Shown here: one piece after another, positions 47,935-59,241 of the stretch
Numbering within the stretch: the stretch's first letter is position 1
How the letters are laid out: each line of letters opens with the position of its first letter
Assembly (NCBI GenBank): GCA_946406115.1
Contig: OX291541.1
Coordinates: 18,755,908-18,819,907, forward strand
Source of the DNA: Apoda limacodes
Lineage: Eukaryota; Arthropoda; Insecta; Lepidoptera; Limacodidae
Length of the DNA: 64,000 bases
Direction of reading: 5' to 3'
Position numbers and translations under genes: made by a program
Notes under the pieces: generated by a model
The model's input: the letters and a program-made list of their open reading frames with translations, nothing else
What the model was told of the DNA's origin: nothing
Databases searched by the model: none

Positions 47935-50900
47935 GTAAGTGAAATTAAAATGAATACCGAATTTCTTATGTTTTGTTTTATCGAATATGCCACTTATGAC
48001 AGATATCTGTAGTGATGTGACTTACACTTAGGGTGATTTATCGATTAAAAACAAGCATCGTGCTTGTGATAAACAAACAGTTCATACACTAAGATTTCGA
48101 TTTTTAGTAAGTCTATGAATATTATAATGTTTTTTTTATCTGTATATTTAAAACAATTTATATTTATGTCTTATGTTATGACCTTACTTAGAAGGTAACA
48201 AAAAAAATATGGAAAATATTGGAACTAGCTTGTTGTTGCTTGTTGAACTAGTTTTGTGCCTTTTTCACTAGGAAACGTCAATTTGGTTGGCATTATAACG
48301 TCAAAAAGCATGGGAGCCGGGATTTTTTCTTACCAGGGACCTAATTCTCACTTCATCCGAGATAATCTCGTATTAGAGATTATCTGGAAGGCACTATCTC
48401 GACTGTAAAATTTCGATCGTCGACATCATTTTCGCGTTTGCTGTATTCTCACTATCAATCGAAACAACCTTCGAACAAAACGTTGTTCGAAGCGGTGGAA
48501 TGTTGCCATTGTAAACCGGTTACGCTATGAGGTACGTTCCGTTGCACAGTTGTAGAGCGTTTTTAAAAACGCCTATTCTAATATGCCTCTTTTGAAATAT
48601 TAAAAAAGGGTTCGGTGACTACAAAATGTTTGAAGCAACATTTTACTTGTGTTTCATCATTATTAATAATGAAATAATAAGTATAACTAAGTTTGTAAAC
48701 TAAATCCCTATTTAGAGATATTGCTTTCATTTTAAACGGAACGTATTTGGACATAAATAAAAAAAAAACTCTGTTTGTTTTTGTTGTGTGTTTTATTTGT
48801 TTATTTGGTTGAGAATTTTAGGTTATTCTTATTTTTCAATGGTGTAATTATGTTTATTAAATTTTTTCACAAGAAATTACCACCTAGTATTATCAAAATA
48901 CTACGCAGCACTAAAGATGACGGTGCCGGACATTAAACAGTGTATGTAATGTAATCTAGTGTTTGTTATGATAAAAATCAATAGAAATAGAAGAATATTA
49001 TTGTCATGGGCGGCTTTGATATTTACAAAAATCGGCCAATTAATTAATTGAGAAAAGACTGGTAATGTATTATGAAAGTAATAAAGGTAAAAAAATATCA
49101 TATTTGGTAATATAAGTAATTTTTTCCGCCATTTTTATTACTCTGAACTACATTTGGACATTAACTTTAGATTTTAGAACATATATTTAACGCTAGGAGT
49201 AGAATTAATGTTTAAAAACCAATCATTTTGAACTAAATTTGTCATGGTTCGAATGCGAGATGTAGTCTCGAACGGTCCCGACCACTCGAAGCAGTTCGAG
49301 CGGCTTGCGTTCGAGAAATGTCGGATTCGACATTAACAGAATTGCTAAACTACATTTCGTTCGAGAAAAGTTTAAATTCGTACTTTATTTTGAATTCGTG
49401 ATCAATTCGATCGCGTGAGAATTGGCTCCCAGGTTAAATTCCGGATAGGGTCAGAGCGTCATTACTCGTAAATTAATTATCCGAACGGTGCGAAAGATTT
49501 GAATTTAGCACTTACATCCCAAAAAAACACAATTATATCGATAACGAAGAATTTTCGAATATAAGCCATACCTATAAAAATATTAAAAAAAACTAATAAA
49601 AAGTTTAAATTCAGCATTCTTGGCACCCAATAGGACATGTTACATCGAATTTAAAGAAATAAAAGATTGTGTTCGGAGAGGATACAGTTACCGAAAGCAT
49701 CGTGCGTTATTGGCTTAATGGCTTTCGTAGTGGAAACTTCGACCATAAACCACGAGGAAGACCATTGCAGCCACTGCGGTAAATAACGATTAATTGTAGG
49801 TGGTGGTGGGAGCCGATCCGTGTCAAACTACTAAAGAATTGGCGGCCTGACAACGACATACCCCACCTTGCTTGTAAAACAGTTTTAACGCCATAAGAAC
49901 TGAAGTTAGAAACCGGAGTTCTCCGGATCTTGCACCAAATGACTACCACTTTTTCCGCAATTTGGTCAATTTTTCCACAGCAAAAAATTATCTTCCCAGG
50001 CAGCAGAACAAAATGCCTTTAAATCCTTTGTGGAGTCCAGAATCGCAGAGGTTTATCGGAAAGGTTTTAATGATCTTCCGATTAGATAAGATAAGCAGAA
50101 ATGTAAAGACAACTAGGTAAAATACTTTGATTATAATAAATAAAATACATTTCATCCTAAACAAAAAAATACTTTTTTTATTGCGAAACCGAAATTTGAT
50201 ACTTTAATTTCAATATTATGGGAAAAAAACATTGAAACTATGGTAACTACTATTTCCATTGGTAAAAACATAAGTTAAGCTTATTTTAAAATAATACAAC
50301 GGGATTAAACGTCGGTAAAAAGATATTTTGCCAAATAACGACGCGTTTAATTCCGTTGTATTATTGTTAAGTTAGTAATGGAACGGAAAAATTAAATAAA
50401 AAATAAGTTAAGCTTATTTCGTTTTTTAAATCGAAAGACAAGAAGACGTGTGGAGGACCGCTTTCAAAATTCGTTGTTTATTTACTAACTATCGTATACT
50501 ATACTATAGAGTACTATATACCTAATAGAATAGATTTGGATTCTAGATCTGGATCTAGCTCTCAGAGGATTAAAAGGGTACCTTCCAAGTTCATAGGCAA
50601 ACCTTTATTCCAGGGCGATATAATGTATTTGATGATGTTTTCGGCTTCAAGAGACACTAGTAAACTAGATGAAGCTTTGGAAAAAACTAAGGTTATTGAC
50701 TGGACAAGAACAATCAAGTTGGGCCTCGTGACACGTCCAGTGCTGCAGACACTAAATACAATAGTAAAACCTCTGCTGGGCCCCGGCAGGGTAATGCGCG
50801 CCTACCCACTTAAGTCGTATTATTTAGACAGGACTACGAAACCCTTTGAAGATATAAGGTGGGTTATTAAAATCCTGTTTAAACATTTTTAACTTAACTT

Positions 50901-53900
50901 AGAATATAGTAAAAGTTTAATTAATGTTATTCGGGGGGGGGGGGGGGATAAACAGTGCCATCCTTAGGCTAGTTGCCATGTAGAATAGACACGTTTTAAA
51001 TTGGGGCGCACACTATTAGATCAATAAGTGCTTAAGTGTGTGCACAATAATTCTTACTTACGCATGATGTTGTAATGGTTATCATTCATTTGTAAAAATT
51101 AAAAAAATCAAGAGAATTTTACCTTACTGCTAACATAATGATTATTTTATTGTACCTATTAACCATTATGAATACTACGATGTTGTTTGAAAACCTAGTC
51201 ATTATTGCAATAAAAGCCTTTATTACAGATTCAAAATTTTTTTTTTCTTTCTTACAATTGCATTTCAATATACTATATTATTAACCTTCAGTTGTGTGAG
51301 ACCGTAAATCTGCGCACAACTGTTGCAGGATCCGCATTCACATTACTATGAATACTCAGTAGCGCCAACCCCGTAAGACGTTGGTTCAACATTGTGTTCC
51401 TTAAATAACCAATATTAACCATATGAATGACTCCAGCCTTCTTTCGAAGCTCTGAAAGTCTGTTGGAAATAAGATCCATTTAGCCTAACATAACCATGCC
51501 ATCACCAATAATGGCGCCAAAAAATTTAATGTCCTCGATGCATAATTTTTCACAGGTCTTCATAACACTGCTGAAAGTCGTCGAATTCTACCAGACTTAT
51601 TTTAGAAAATAAACAAGCAAAAACACGTCTCCATTGCCAGGTATTTGATATTGCACTCCCTTGTTCGGTGTTTGGTATGACAAAAATACGAAAAATATAT
51701 TTATAAAACCATGTAACTACGTTTGACATACTCTGTCCAGAACAGATATGCCTATGCTCTTATAATTTGTCAAAAAAAGTTAACCTCGATGCAGTTTTAA
51801 TGTCTTATCACGGCTCTATAGGATCATTACTCAGATATGGAGTTATATTTTGGGGTAATTCTACCGAAAAGGAATCAGTTTTCAAAGCCCGGAAGCGATG
51901 TGTTCGAGCAATGTGTGGTTTAAAAACTTTAGATAGTTGCAAACCTGCATTTAAAAAACTGAAAATATGGACACTACCATCTTTATAAATTTTGGAAATA
52001 TGTATCTATTTTTGTTGTGTTAAGTGCAATCCATCTCTTTTTGTAAAATGGACAAAAGGACGAATCAGATCCACACTAGCTCAACATTTAACAAAATTAT
52101 GTTTAAAAAAATGCGAAACTGCACTCATGAGTAAAAGTATTTATGGTATGGCTCCACTTGCTTACAATAAAATACCGGATAAAATTAAGGATGATCTACC
52201 ATTACAGTTATTACAAAAAAAGATTAGTGTCAATTCTTACAAAAAAATGTTACTACACAATAAACGACTTTATGTGTGATTCCATAATATAATTAGTATT
52301 GTGTCTTTTAATATTAATTTTTTTAGAACGGTGTATTTTAGTGCATGGTAAAATATTTGTACGCCGCAATCAACGGCAAAACATAGAGAACACAAAATCT
52401 GTTATAAAAACCTGTATTATCTTACTTATGTTTAACAAATAAAAACTATTTGTATTTATATTTTGTACCAAAATAGTAGTGGTTCTGTTTTTTTTAACCC
52501 ATTTGTAAGTTAAGATCAATCTTATTTAATTCTTGCTATGTAAAAAACTGACAGTTCCTTGAGGTTTTTCTGCATTAAACTGTGCAAATTAGCCTAAAAT
52601 GCAAAGGTATCATTAATATTTTGCTTCTAAGGTAAAAAAAATAATATAAATCAGTATTATTGTTTGAACCTAGTGTTTTGATTCAATGTAGTTGAGGATC
52701 TATTAAGGTAAGTATATGTAGGTACATACACCGTAGAAAATTAGTTTTTCCCTTATCTGGCAACCTTGCCGGTTCGAAAAAAAAAGGAATCGGACGGAAA
52801 AATTCGGCGATACGAGCCGATCGCGACATCTGCCGAAGTAAACCAAAAGTAGCAGACCAACCCAAAGCAAAGGGTTTCGGCATAAGCAAAGTAGTAGTTT
52901 AATACACAGATCCTCGTCAGTCCGGGACGACGACGACGGTGGCGCGGCGGCAAGGTTCGAATGCGCCGAAAAAGGTCTCTGTATCTGAATATTTGAAATT
53001 TCAAAGATTTCGGGGGGGATATGTCACCCAAATCCCCTCCTCTGTATACGCGCGTAAGCCTGATGATGAGAGGTTACCGCAGCTTTTAAACGGTTGCAAC
53101 ATCAGGGATCACGCAGACTCTCTAGGAATCCAATCATTCCTTTGTTAAAAAACCCCACACTGTAGTGCTTATGGATAACCTCGACAGGCATTCCTCAGTC
53201 TAAGCGTTTGCGAAAGGAAGATCCTCTGAAACCGCTCTGTTCCTGATTATATTAAGGTTTGAAGGTAAAATCACGTAAAATGTTGAACTGGAATCAATTG
53301 TCAACTATTTTTACCGCGTTTTTTAATCGGGTCAATAAAGTATCCTACCAGAGCAGATTCGTATACGGCGCCGGATTAACGACTTATACAGCAAACTGTT
53401 CCCTGAAGTATGGGTTTTCTCTTTTTTTTTTTTTTTTTTAAAACAAACATAGGTGGCAAACAAGCACACAGTCCGCCTGATGGTAAGCGGTCACCGTGGC
53501 CTATGGACGCTTGCAAAACCAGGGGTATCACTCGCGCGTTGCCGACCCTTCAAAAATCCAATAACTTCTTTCTTGAAGAACCCCATACGGTAGTCATTAG
53601 AGAAAACGTTGGCAGGGAGCTCATTCCACAACCCAAGCGTTCGCGGGAGAAAGTTTCTCTGAAACCGCACTGTACGCGACCATTTCGGTTCTAAAGTATG
53701 AGAATGAATTGCCTATGGTGAGAGGTGCGATGGTAGAAAGTAGCCGTGGGCATCATTTCGAACGATTCCTCACATTAACACAATCACATGAACACATCCC
53801 ATTGTACAAGCGGTAGAACACACACGGGGAGGAAAAATCTCTCCTCAGACTTAAGGGTTCGATACGGAAAGTGAGTTTGGGATCGTCGACAATTCTCACA

Positions 53901-56900
53901 GCCCGTCGTTGAACAGAGTCAAAAGGTCCAAGCTGGTATCCTGGTGCAACCGCCCAGAGATGGCAGCAGTACTCCATATGGGGCCTAACCTGCGACTTGC
54001 AAAGCAGCAACCTCTGCCTCGATGTGAAGTGCTGCCTCGCTCTGATGAGTACACCTAGTTTTTTGGACGCCAGCTTCACCTTATCTTGTAAATGATCTCG
54101 GAACTGAACATCGCTGGAGATGTCGACACCAAGAATCCCAATACTCTTGGAGATGGAAACGTGCAGACTTGTGTCTTTGTAGGGTTGAATCGGACCAAGT
54201 TTAGCCGTCTCCAGTCAGAGACCTTGGACAGTGTGGTCTCGATTTGAGACACAAGTTCTCCGCGGTTTTCCTCCACAACAGAACGAGGGATGTTTGTACG
54301 ACCTGCGTAATAAGTGTCTCCAGTACTGTCATCTGCATAGCAATGTATGTTGTTGATGTCCAAAATGTCATTGATATGCAGTACAAACAGCATAGGAGGC
54401 AGCACAGAGCCTTGCGGGACACCAGCATTAATGTCCATGCTATTAGAGCAACTACCGTCAACTACGGTTCGTATGCGTCTGCCGGACAAAAAGCTAGCCA
54501 CCCATTTGCACAAGCCCTTGGGAACTCCGTAAGATGGCAATTTCGATAGAGGACCCCGGTGCCAGACCCGATCGAACGCCTTCGCTATGTCCAGTCTACA
54601 TGCAAATCCCCCTGACTCTCAATGGCTAGAGCCCATTGGTGTGTCAGATACACTAGAAGGTCACCAGTCGAGCGTGAAAGCCATATTAACGATCACTGAC
54701 CAAGTCATGTTCTTCTAGGTATCTTAGAAGCTGTGTATTGATCACACGCTCCATCACCTTGAATAGGAGAGAGGTAATAGCGATAGGCCTGTAATTCGAT
54801 ATATCTGATCTATCGCCCTTTTTGGGCACCGGGTGCATATTCGCAGTCTTCCATGAACAAGGATATTGCCTAGTATGGTAGGAAAGCGCGAAGAGGCGCG
54901 TGAGTATAAGGACATAACTCAGGAGCACACTGCTTAAGCACCACTGCTGGTATACCGTCTGACCCATTCGACTTATGAAGAAAGCAATGCCCGCCAGACC
55001 TCCCGCTGTGTTATGGAGATTTCCGGCATGGTCTTACCGCACCACGGTATAGTAGGTGATACAGCGCCTTCATCGTTCATATTCGAGTTTGAGGCAAAGA
55101 GACTGCCCAGTAGATCGGCTTTCGTTTTAGCACTATGGGCCAAGTCACCATCGGTCTTTCGCAGTGGCAAAAGTTCCCTTCGGCAGCTTTGGCAAGCGAC
55201 CAGAAAGCACGACTACCAGAAGGATAGCTCGCAAGTCGCCCGCGTCGAATTGGAATTTTGCTCTGGCAGTTGCTTTCTTACTGAACCTCGAGGCAGCATT
55301 TATTTTGGGTTTTACCTCAGAAATATTCGGATCCTTATTATTACGAGCCGTGATCTAAGCCTCATATGCAGTTTGTTTAAGTTTTAGCTTCCCTGCAAGA
55401 CCTATTAAACCACAGTCGTTTTTTGACGCCGGCAGCTACTCGCGGGTTAGGAATATAACATTTCATACCAGCGAGGATTGTATCAGTGACTGCGGCTGCG
55501 CAGGCGTCAGGATCTTCTGATTAGTTGGCCCAGATGGATCGGATTGCGTGCATGACACTTGAGTCCGAACGAGACAGTGGTCCGAGGAGCCTAAAGGCGC
55601 ATCCACTGAAACGGAATATCCGTCTGGACGTGTAGTCAGCAGAAGGTCCAGTAAGGAGCTCGTAGGGTCTTCCATATCTGGTATTCTCGTTGGTGAATGT
55701 ACCAGCTGAGAGAATAAATAGGTCAGAGCAAATTCATGAGCAGGCATCTGCATAGTTATTGGTTCGAGAACTGAGCCACTCACGATGGTGGGCGATAAAG
55801 TCTCCCAAAATAACTAGTTCTGCTGTGGGATATTGCTATGGAACTTTGTTAGTCGTCAAACAGATGCGTGAAGAGTCGAGTTACGTCCGTGTCACCGCTA
55901 TGAGACCTGTATAGAAACGCATAGATACGGGTGTGGCCGCCTTAATCTACGCACACCCACAATATCGACAGGTCCCTGTCTTCAAGGCTATGAAGGCGGC
56001 GACAGCAGATATCCTCCCGGACGAACATACATACACCGGCACGACTCACAAAATTGTGCTCATGTTTGTAGCCGGGATAATGAAGGTTAGATGTATCGGC
56101 CGCGCAGGGTATCTGCGTCTCCGTTAGAAAAAGAATGGTCGGCTGCGCAGTCTCCAGATGGAGGTAGACTGCGTTATGATTCGCGTGAATACCCCTAATG
56201 TTGCAAAAGTCCACATTAAATGTGGATGGAGCGGCCGCTGAAAAAACTCTTTTCCTTATTTTAGTTGCCATTTTTTTTTTTAAAGAAAGTTACTTAGACT
56301 AAATATGAGGATTCAATATGAGGTACTAGAATTGCCAAAGGTCGGCACAGATAATACGGTTGCTAGCACGGCGAGCGGAAGGGCCCCTGATCCCCCTCTG
56401 TTGTAGTAGCCGGGTCCACTCCGGTCTCCTTCTCCGGCACGACTAGCACTTCAGAGACTTTACACAGGCTGGCGGATCAGCCTCCCAGGGCGGAGATTAA
56501 GTGATCCCTGGGTTCGGGAACCCGTTAAACCTGCGGGCGGCCAGCGGTCAGGCATTTCATCAGGTCTCCCTGACCACCGGCCCAGCACGCCGCGTCTACG
56601 CCGAGCAATGACAGCAACAAGCACCGCCGGTCCTCCGCTGTCCGCGCAGCGAATCCTCAAAGAGCTCTGGCAACCTTACTCACCGCCAGGAACACAACAC
56701 TACCCAAAGTTAGTGTTATTATGGCTGCGATTTTCTGTAAGGTGTAGGTACTTCCCCAGTTCAGGCCGCTCATTCGAGCAAGTACTCGCTGTGCCCCGCT
56801 TTATTTGTTCGGGCGAATTATTCGATCGAGCACTTTCAGTGCCCTTCCTCTCTTAGTTATCTTAGTTAACTTAGTTAACCACGTATCTTGGACGCCAGCT

Positions 56901-58379
56901 TGACCTTATTTATTACCACGGAACATTCCCTGGAACAGAGTGTTGCTTGAGATGTCGACACCGAGGACCCCTATCACAGTTGGTGTGCTAAGTGTTGCCC
57001 CTTAGGGATACATTGTATATGAAACGATGCTTTTCTCGAGGCAGTATAGTAAATGTTATCTAAGTTTCCATTGTAGTCCCTTTTCGTATGATGTGCTTTG
57101 ATTGTGTGTTTGTTGGAAACGCTCCCGTAGATATGTAGCCCATTGTATTTGTGGTAGCATCGATTTCGTCATCGTACTGTGCCGAAGTTACTGCGTATAC
57201 TTATGTATGTATGTATCACTTTTATGAAAAATAATTTGTAGTTTCTAAGTATACCGTAGGCCAATAAACTCTTAATCTTTGCAACTGTATACACTTCACA
57301 CGATAAATCCGACACATTGGACACAACCTTACCTCAAGCTTTAAATAATGCCCCAGGTATTCATGTTCCCAATAAAATAAAAGTCCGAGATAGCTTTGGA
57401 AAGTGCTGTTATGAGACGCTCTCTGATCGTCATGTATAACGGAGGACGGAAAGGGAACACTAAAGGAAGTGACCGAAATAAACAGGGGACCAGCTGCGCT
57501 GTCTACATGGAGTTCACGCTGTCTACATCTGTCTTGTCACGTGTCTGCAACTACGACGATGATAATCAACCAGACCTGTAGTTGCCTAGTGGTCGGTCTA
57601 CTCGGCGACCAGTCGAAATGGAGCTGGTCTAAGTTGGCGATCATTTAGATGTATGTTCCTGGAATTTACCGGAAATGCGTCAAACAGAAATTCAGTTCCG
57701 GTGTCTGCCTCGCGTTTTGAGAGGCGTTGGTTCGAGCCCAGCGTGTACCAATAAGTCTTTTTATTAATATCTTAATTACCCTTACTGTTTGTTCACGCCT
57801 CTGGCTTTTAGGCAAAGGAAAACTTCGTGAGGAAACCTGTATACGTCAAAAAGAATAACTGGGCCCGCGTGATAGACTATAGCCTAAATTATGTACCAGC
57901 CTAATGAATGGACTAGAATAACGTGTTATCACATAATCGCTTATCTTTTTTTTTTATGATGTTGCAGATGTCCTGTCGACACTTATTTATCTTCAATACA
58001 ACAAGGTGATATAGAGCGCGTAGACAACACATGGCACTACAAAAATCCAGCTTCATATAATTATTACGCAACTTTGGTCTCTAACAACTTATCCTACGGT
58101 CTATATTCGTGTGCCGATAAGAAGCTCTTAGCGTGGATATTTCTAAACGATTATAACTACTTAAGTCATCTTTACTGTGAAGCAGAACACAGAAGAAAAG
58201 GTTATGGGGAGTATCTGATGAAATATGTTATCAACGACCAACTGCAGCAGGGAAATGATGTTTATGGATTTGTGGGACACGGTAACGAGATAGCATCGGT
58301 ACTCTTCAAAAAACTGGGGTTCACAAATCTTATGGATGATACCGTATTCTACAGTCCAGCGATGAAAGAAAGTAATTAA
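47734..58379 (+). CDS. Gene D: GLYAT-like N-acyltransferase (285 codons, three exons)
   Basis: Exons 47734-47934, 50614-50858 and 57968-58379 join in phase (0, then split Arg codon) into 858 nt, 285 residues plus stop. Residues 1-148 form the GLYAT-type N-terminal part ([32 protein letters not shown]). Residues 150-285 form the FR47/GNAT domain, with strand LAWIFLNDYNYLSHLYC and the acetyl-CoA loop HRRKGYGEYL (residues about 223-232). No signal peptide or membrane segment. Its sister B is dead; D and C are the intact copies here. Introns of 2.7 and 7.1 kb are filled by transposons, with clean splice sites. Acyl acceptor unknown. Confidence 0.82.
48337..49429. mobile_element. 1093-bp TIR element with CAG target duplication (Harbinger-like), empty site in gene B
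   Basis: The ends GGACCTAATTCTCAC and GTGAGAATTGGCTCC pair 13 of 15. CAG flanks both sides (48334-48336, 49430-49432). The sister intron in gene B has a single CAG at 13416-13418 with the flanks joined, so the insertion boundaries are exact. A 3-bp CAG (CWG) duplication fits PIF/Harbinger. No transposase frame. A 24-bp palindrome, gataatctcg…gagattatc, lies just inside the left end. Confidence 0.85.
49640..50130 (+). pseudogene. mariner transposase remnant in intron 1 of gene D
   Basis: Across frames: CVRRGYSYRKHRA (49672-49710), KPRGRP (49746), DPCQTTKELAA (49820-49850), HLACKTVLTP (49864-49893), SPDLAPNDYHFFRNLVNF (about 49920-49975, with the DLAP…DY region of the mariner catalytic domain, after a shift), then QNAFKSFVESRIAEVYRKGF. 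The N-terminal and middle parts are heavily deleted. Inactive. Confidence 0.75.
50287..50403 (+). mobile_element. 117-bp A-tailed hairpin insertion with 16-bp target duplication
   Basis: taagttaagcttattt flanks both sides (50271-50286, 50404-50419). The insert contains a hairpin of about 24 bp (aataatacaacgggattaaa against its near-complement at 50342-50366) and ends aaaattaaataaaaaa. Long target duplications plus an A tail imply LINE-driven retroposition. It is absent from the matching place in gene B. Confidence 0.75.
50614..50858 (+). CDS. Gene D exon 2
   Basis: 245 nt between ttattccag and ag|gtgggt, encoding GDIMYLMMFSASRDTSKLDE … KVIDWTRTI … KPLLGPG … YYLDRTTKPFEDI. Open and in phase with exons 1 and 3. 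Confidence 0.83.
50933..50947. repeat. G15 homopolymer
   Basis: Fifteen G in a row, at the point where D and B intron 2 sequences stop matching. The length may be unreliable in the assembly. Confidence 0.9.
51280..51560 (-). pseudogene. hAT-type transposase C-terminal fragment (tentative)
   Basis: The minus-strand frame has LISNRLSELRKKAGVIHMV and then LNQRLTGLALLSIHSNV. This resembles the C-terminal dimerisation region of hAT transposases, where an N-x-RL…LA-LSI pattern is typical. Only this end is present, in intron 2 of gene D. Confidence 0.5.
51715..52280 (+). pseudogene. Jockey-type polymerase C-terminal fragment
   Basis: Across one frameshift: YAYAL / NLSKKVNLDAVLMSYHGSIG, LLRYGVIFWGNSTEKE, FKARKRCVRAMCGL, then CKPAFKKLKIWTLPSLYILE and GMAPLAYNKIPDKIKD. 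These are the usual blocks downstream of the RT thumb in jockey/BS-like elements. It has the same style as 22197-22571 and could be the same family. Inactive. Confidence 0.75.
52281..53069. other. D-specific part of intron 2, largely unassigned
   Basis: This stretch has no counterpart in gene B. 52740-53040 is unusually GC-rich, with gacgacgacgacggtggcgcgg near 52924, and gives overlapping open frames on both strands. I suspect a dispersed repeat but cannot name it. Confidence 0.4.
53070..53260 (-). mobile_element. Old non-LTR N1-related 3' fragment, shared with gene B
   Basis: It aligns with 14655-14850 and, more weakly, with the young N1 3' end (53520-53690). A counterpart at 56876-56990 resumes after the young insertion. 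Confidence 0.6.
53421..56853 (-). mobile_element. Non-LTR retrotransposon, family N1, near full length (3.4 kb)
   Basis: Minus orientation. The T run at 53421-53440 is its A tail. The 5' end is near 56853 (family 5' end also at 63606). Order from the 5' end: about 580 bp of GC-rich leader; endonuclease start MATKIRKRVF … FCNIRGIHANHNAVYLHLE and TETQI (56271-56100); more endonuclease (SSDHCLVRTQ near 55585); RT blocks PVPKKGDRSDISNYRPIAI (54839-54783), IVDDPKL near 53885, CYADDSTGDTYYAGR (54348-54304, catalytic YADD). Several frameshifts and stops break the single ORF. No gag-like ORF1 seen. It is inserted into an older related fragment. The length suits one-ORF non-LTR elements; the clade was not tested. 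Confidence 0.85.
57670..57750 (+). other. tRNA-like 3' half (possible SINE relic), shared with gene B intron 2
   Basis: gttggttcgagcccagc forms a 5-bp T arm (with one G-U pair) around a canonical TTCGAGC loop. Upstream gcctc…gaggc can pair as an enlarged anticodon arm. No D arm is visible. The B copy near 15795-15840 has the T stem mutated (gttcgttcgagaccagc). Confidence 0.35.
57968..58379 (+). CDS. Gene D exon 3, FR47-type acyltransferase domain
   Basis: It follows gatgttgcag, completes the split Arg, then CPVDTYLSSIQQGDIERVDN. The core is conserved (EHRRKGYGEYLMKYVINDQL, GHGNEIASVLFKKLGF). It ends DDTVFYSPAMKESN, stop. No AATAAA lies close to the stop; the nearest seen is 58579-58584. Confidence 0.85.
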
Positions 58380-58514
58380 AGTATTAATGACGTAACAATC
58401 ATGGTCTATAAATAATATGATTTCTAGAATATTTTTTTCAAATTGTACTTTGAGCTACTTTTCTACCAAAATTGCAAAAAAGGAACCCTAATTATGGAGA
58501 CTATCGAAGTAATG

Positions 58515-58640
58515 TGTTTTCAACGACCAACTTCAGCAGGGAAATGATGGTTATTGTTTTTATGGTTTGTTTATAACAATAAAGAATCGGTACTTTTCAA
58601 TAAACTGGGGGTTCACAAATAGATGACACCGGTATTCCTA
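58515..58640 (+). pseudogene. Exon 3 remnant of another GLYAT-like paralogue
   Basis: ttcaacgaccaacttcagcag, then gggaaatgatgg, then gaatcggtacttttcaataa and gggttcacaaat follow exon 3 of gene D (58228-58340) in order, with deletions and shifts. It starts about 135 bp after the stop of D. Its sequence is in places closer to gene C (caacttcggcaagg, ttcgataaactagg). Confidence 0.75.
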
Positions 58641-59241
58641 AACATAATTATGGTAGTTAATAATGCTATAACGATCATAGTTTAAATTAATTAAAATTTA
58701 TTATTAAATATGTATTTGCAAAAAAATGTGTTTCGTGTTATTTTTTGCTTGCTCTGGCAGAATTCCAAAAGAAACTACCTTTATGAGACTTCTGTGCCTG
58801 ACAGTCTAATTCATAGCTATTTTTGTTACCAGTATTTTGAAGAACTAGCTCTATGGATATATAGAAAAGTATGTATGTAGAGTATGTAAAAAATATATAA
58901 ATATTTTTTTAATCATAGGGTCTGAAATGAGGGAATGCTTTTAAATCAACAGGATGTCAAATGAACAGTACACGTCTCATCATCAACATTGACGCACGCT
59001 CTAACACAGCCCTACACTAGAGACATGCAAAAAATTTTGGCATCCTATATACTATCATCACTTTTTTGGTATGGGTAAAAACATAGACATAGTATTTTTT
59101 CACTACGTTCAAAAGACCAATAAAGCGTGGGAGCGAGAAATCCAAATTAAGTGCATAGTGCCCATGAGAAAATGAGATAGAAGAAAATGGCCGAATGTGA
59201 CAATAATTACACTGATAAGCGGCGATATCGGCGGGTCTTTC
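58641..59241. other. Intergenic stretch, nothing recognised
   Basis: AT-rich. No frame with family resemblance. Confidence 0.5.

Noticed and set aside
52753..53148. Open frames on both strands in a GC-rich block
   Set aside because: They overlap each other, resemble no family I can name, and lie in a D-specific intron insertion.
54201..54549. Additional open frames on both strands in the N1 element
   Set aside because: Out-of-frame shadows of the RT; the same shadows appear in the other N1 copies.
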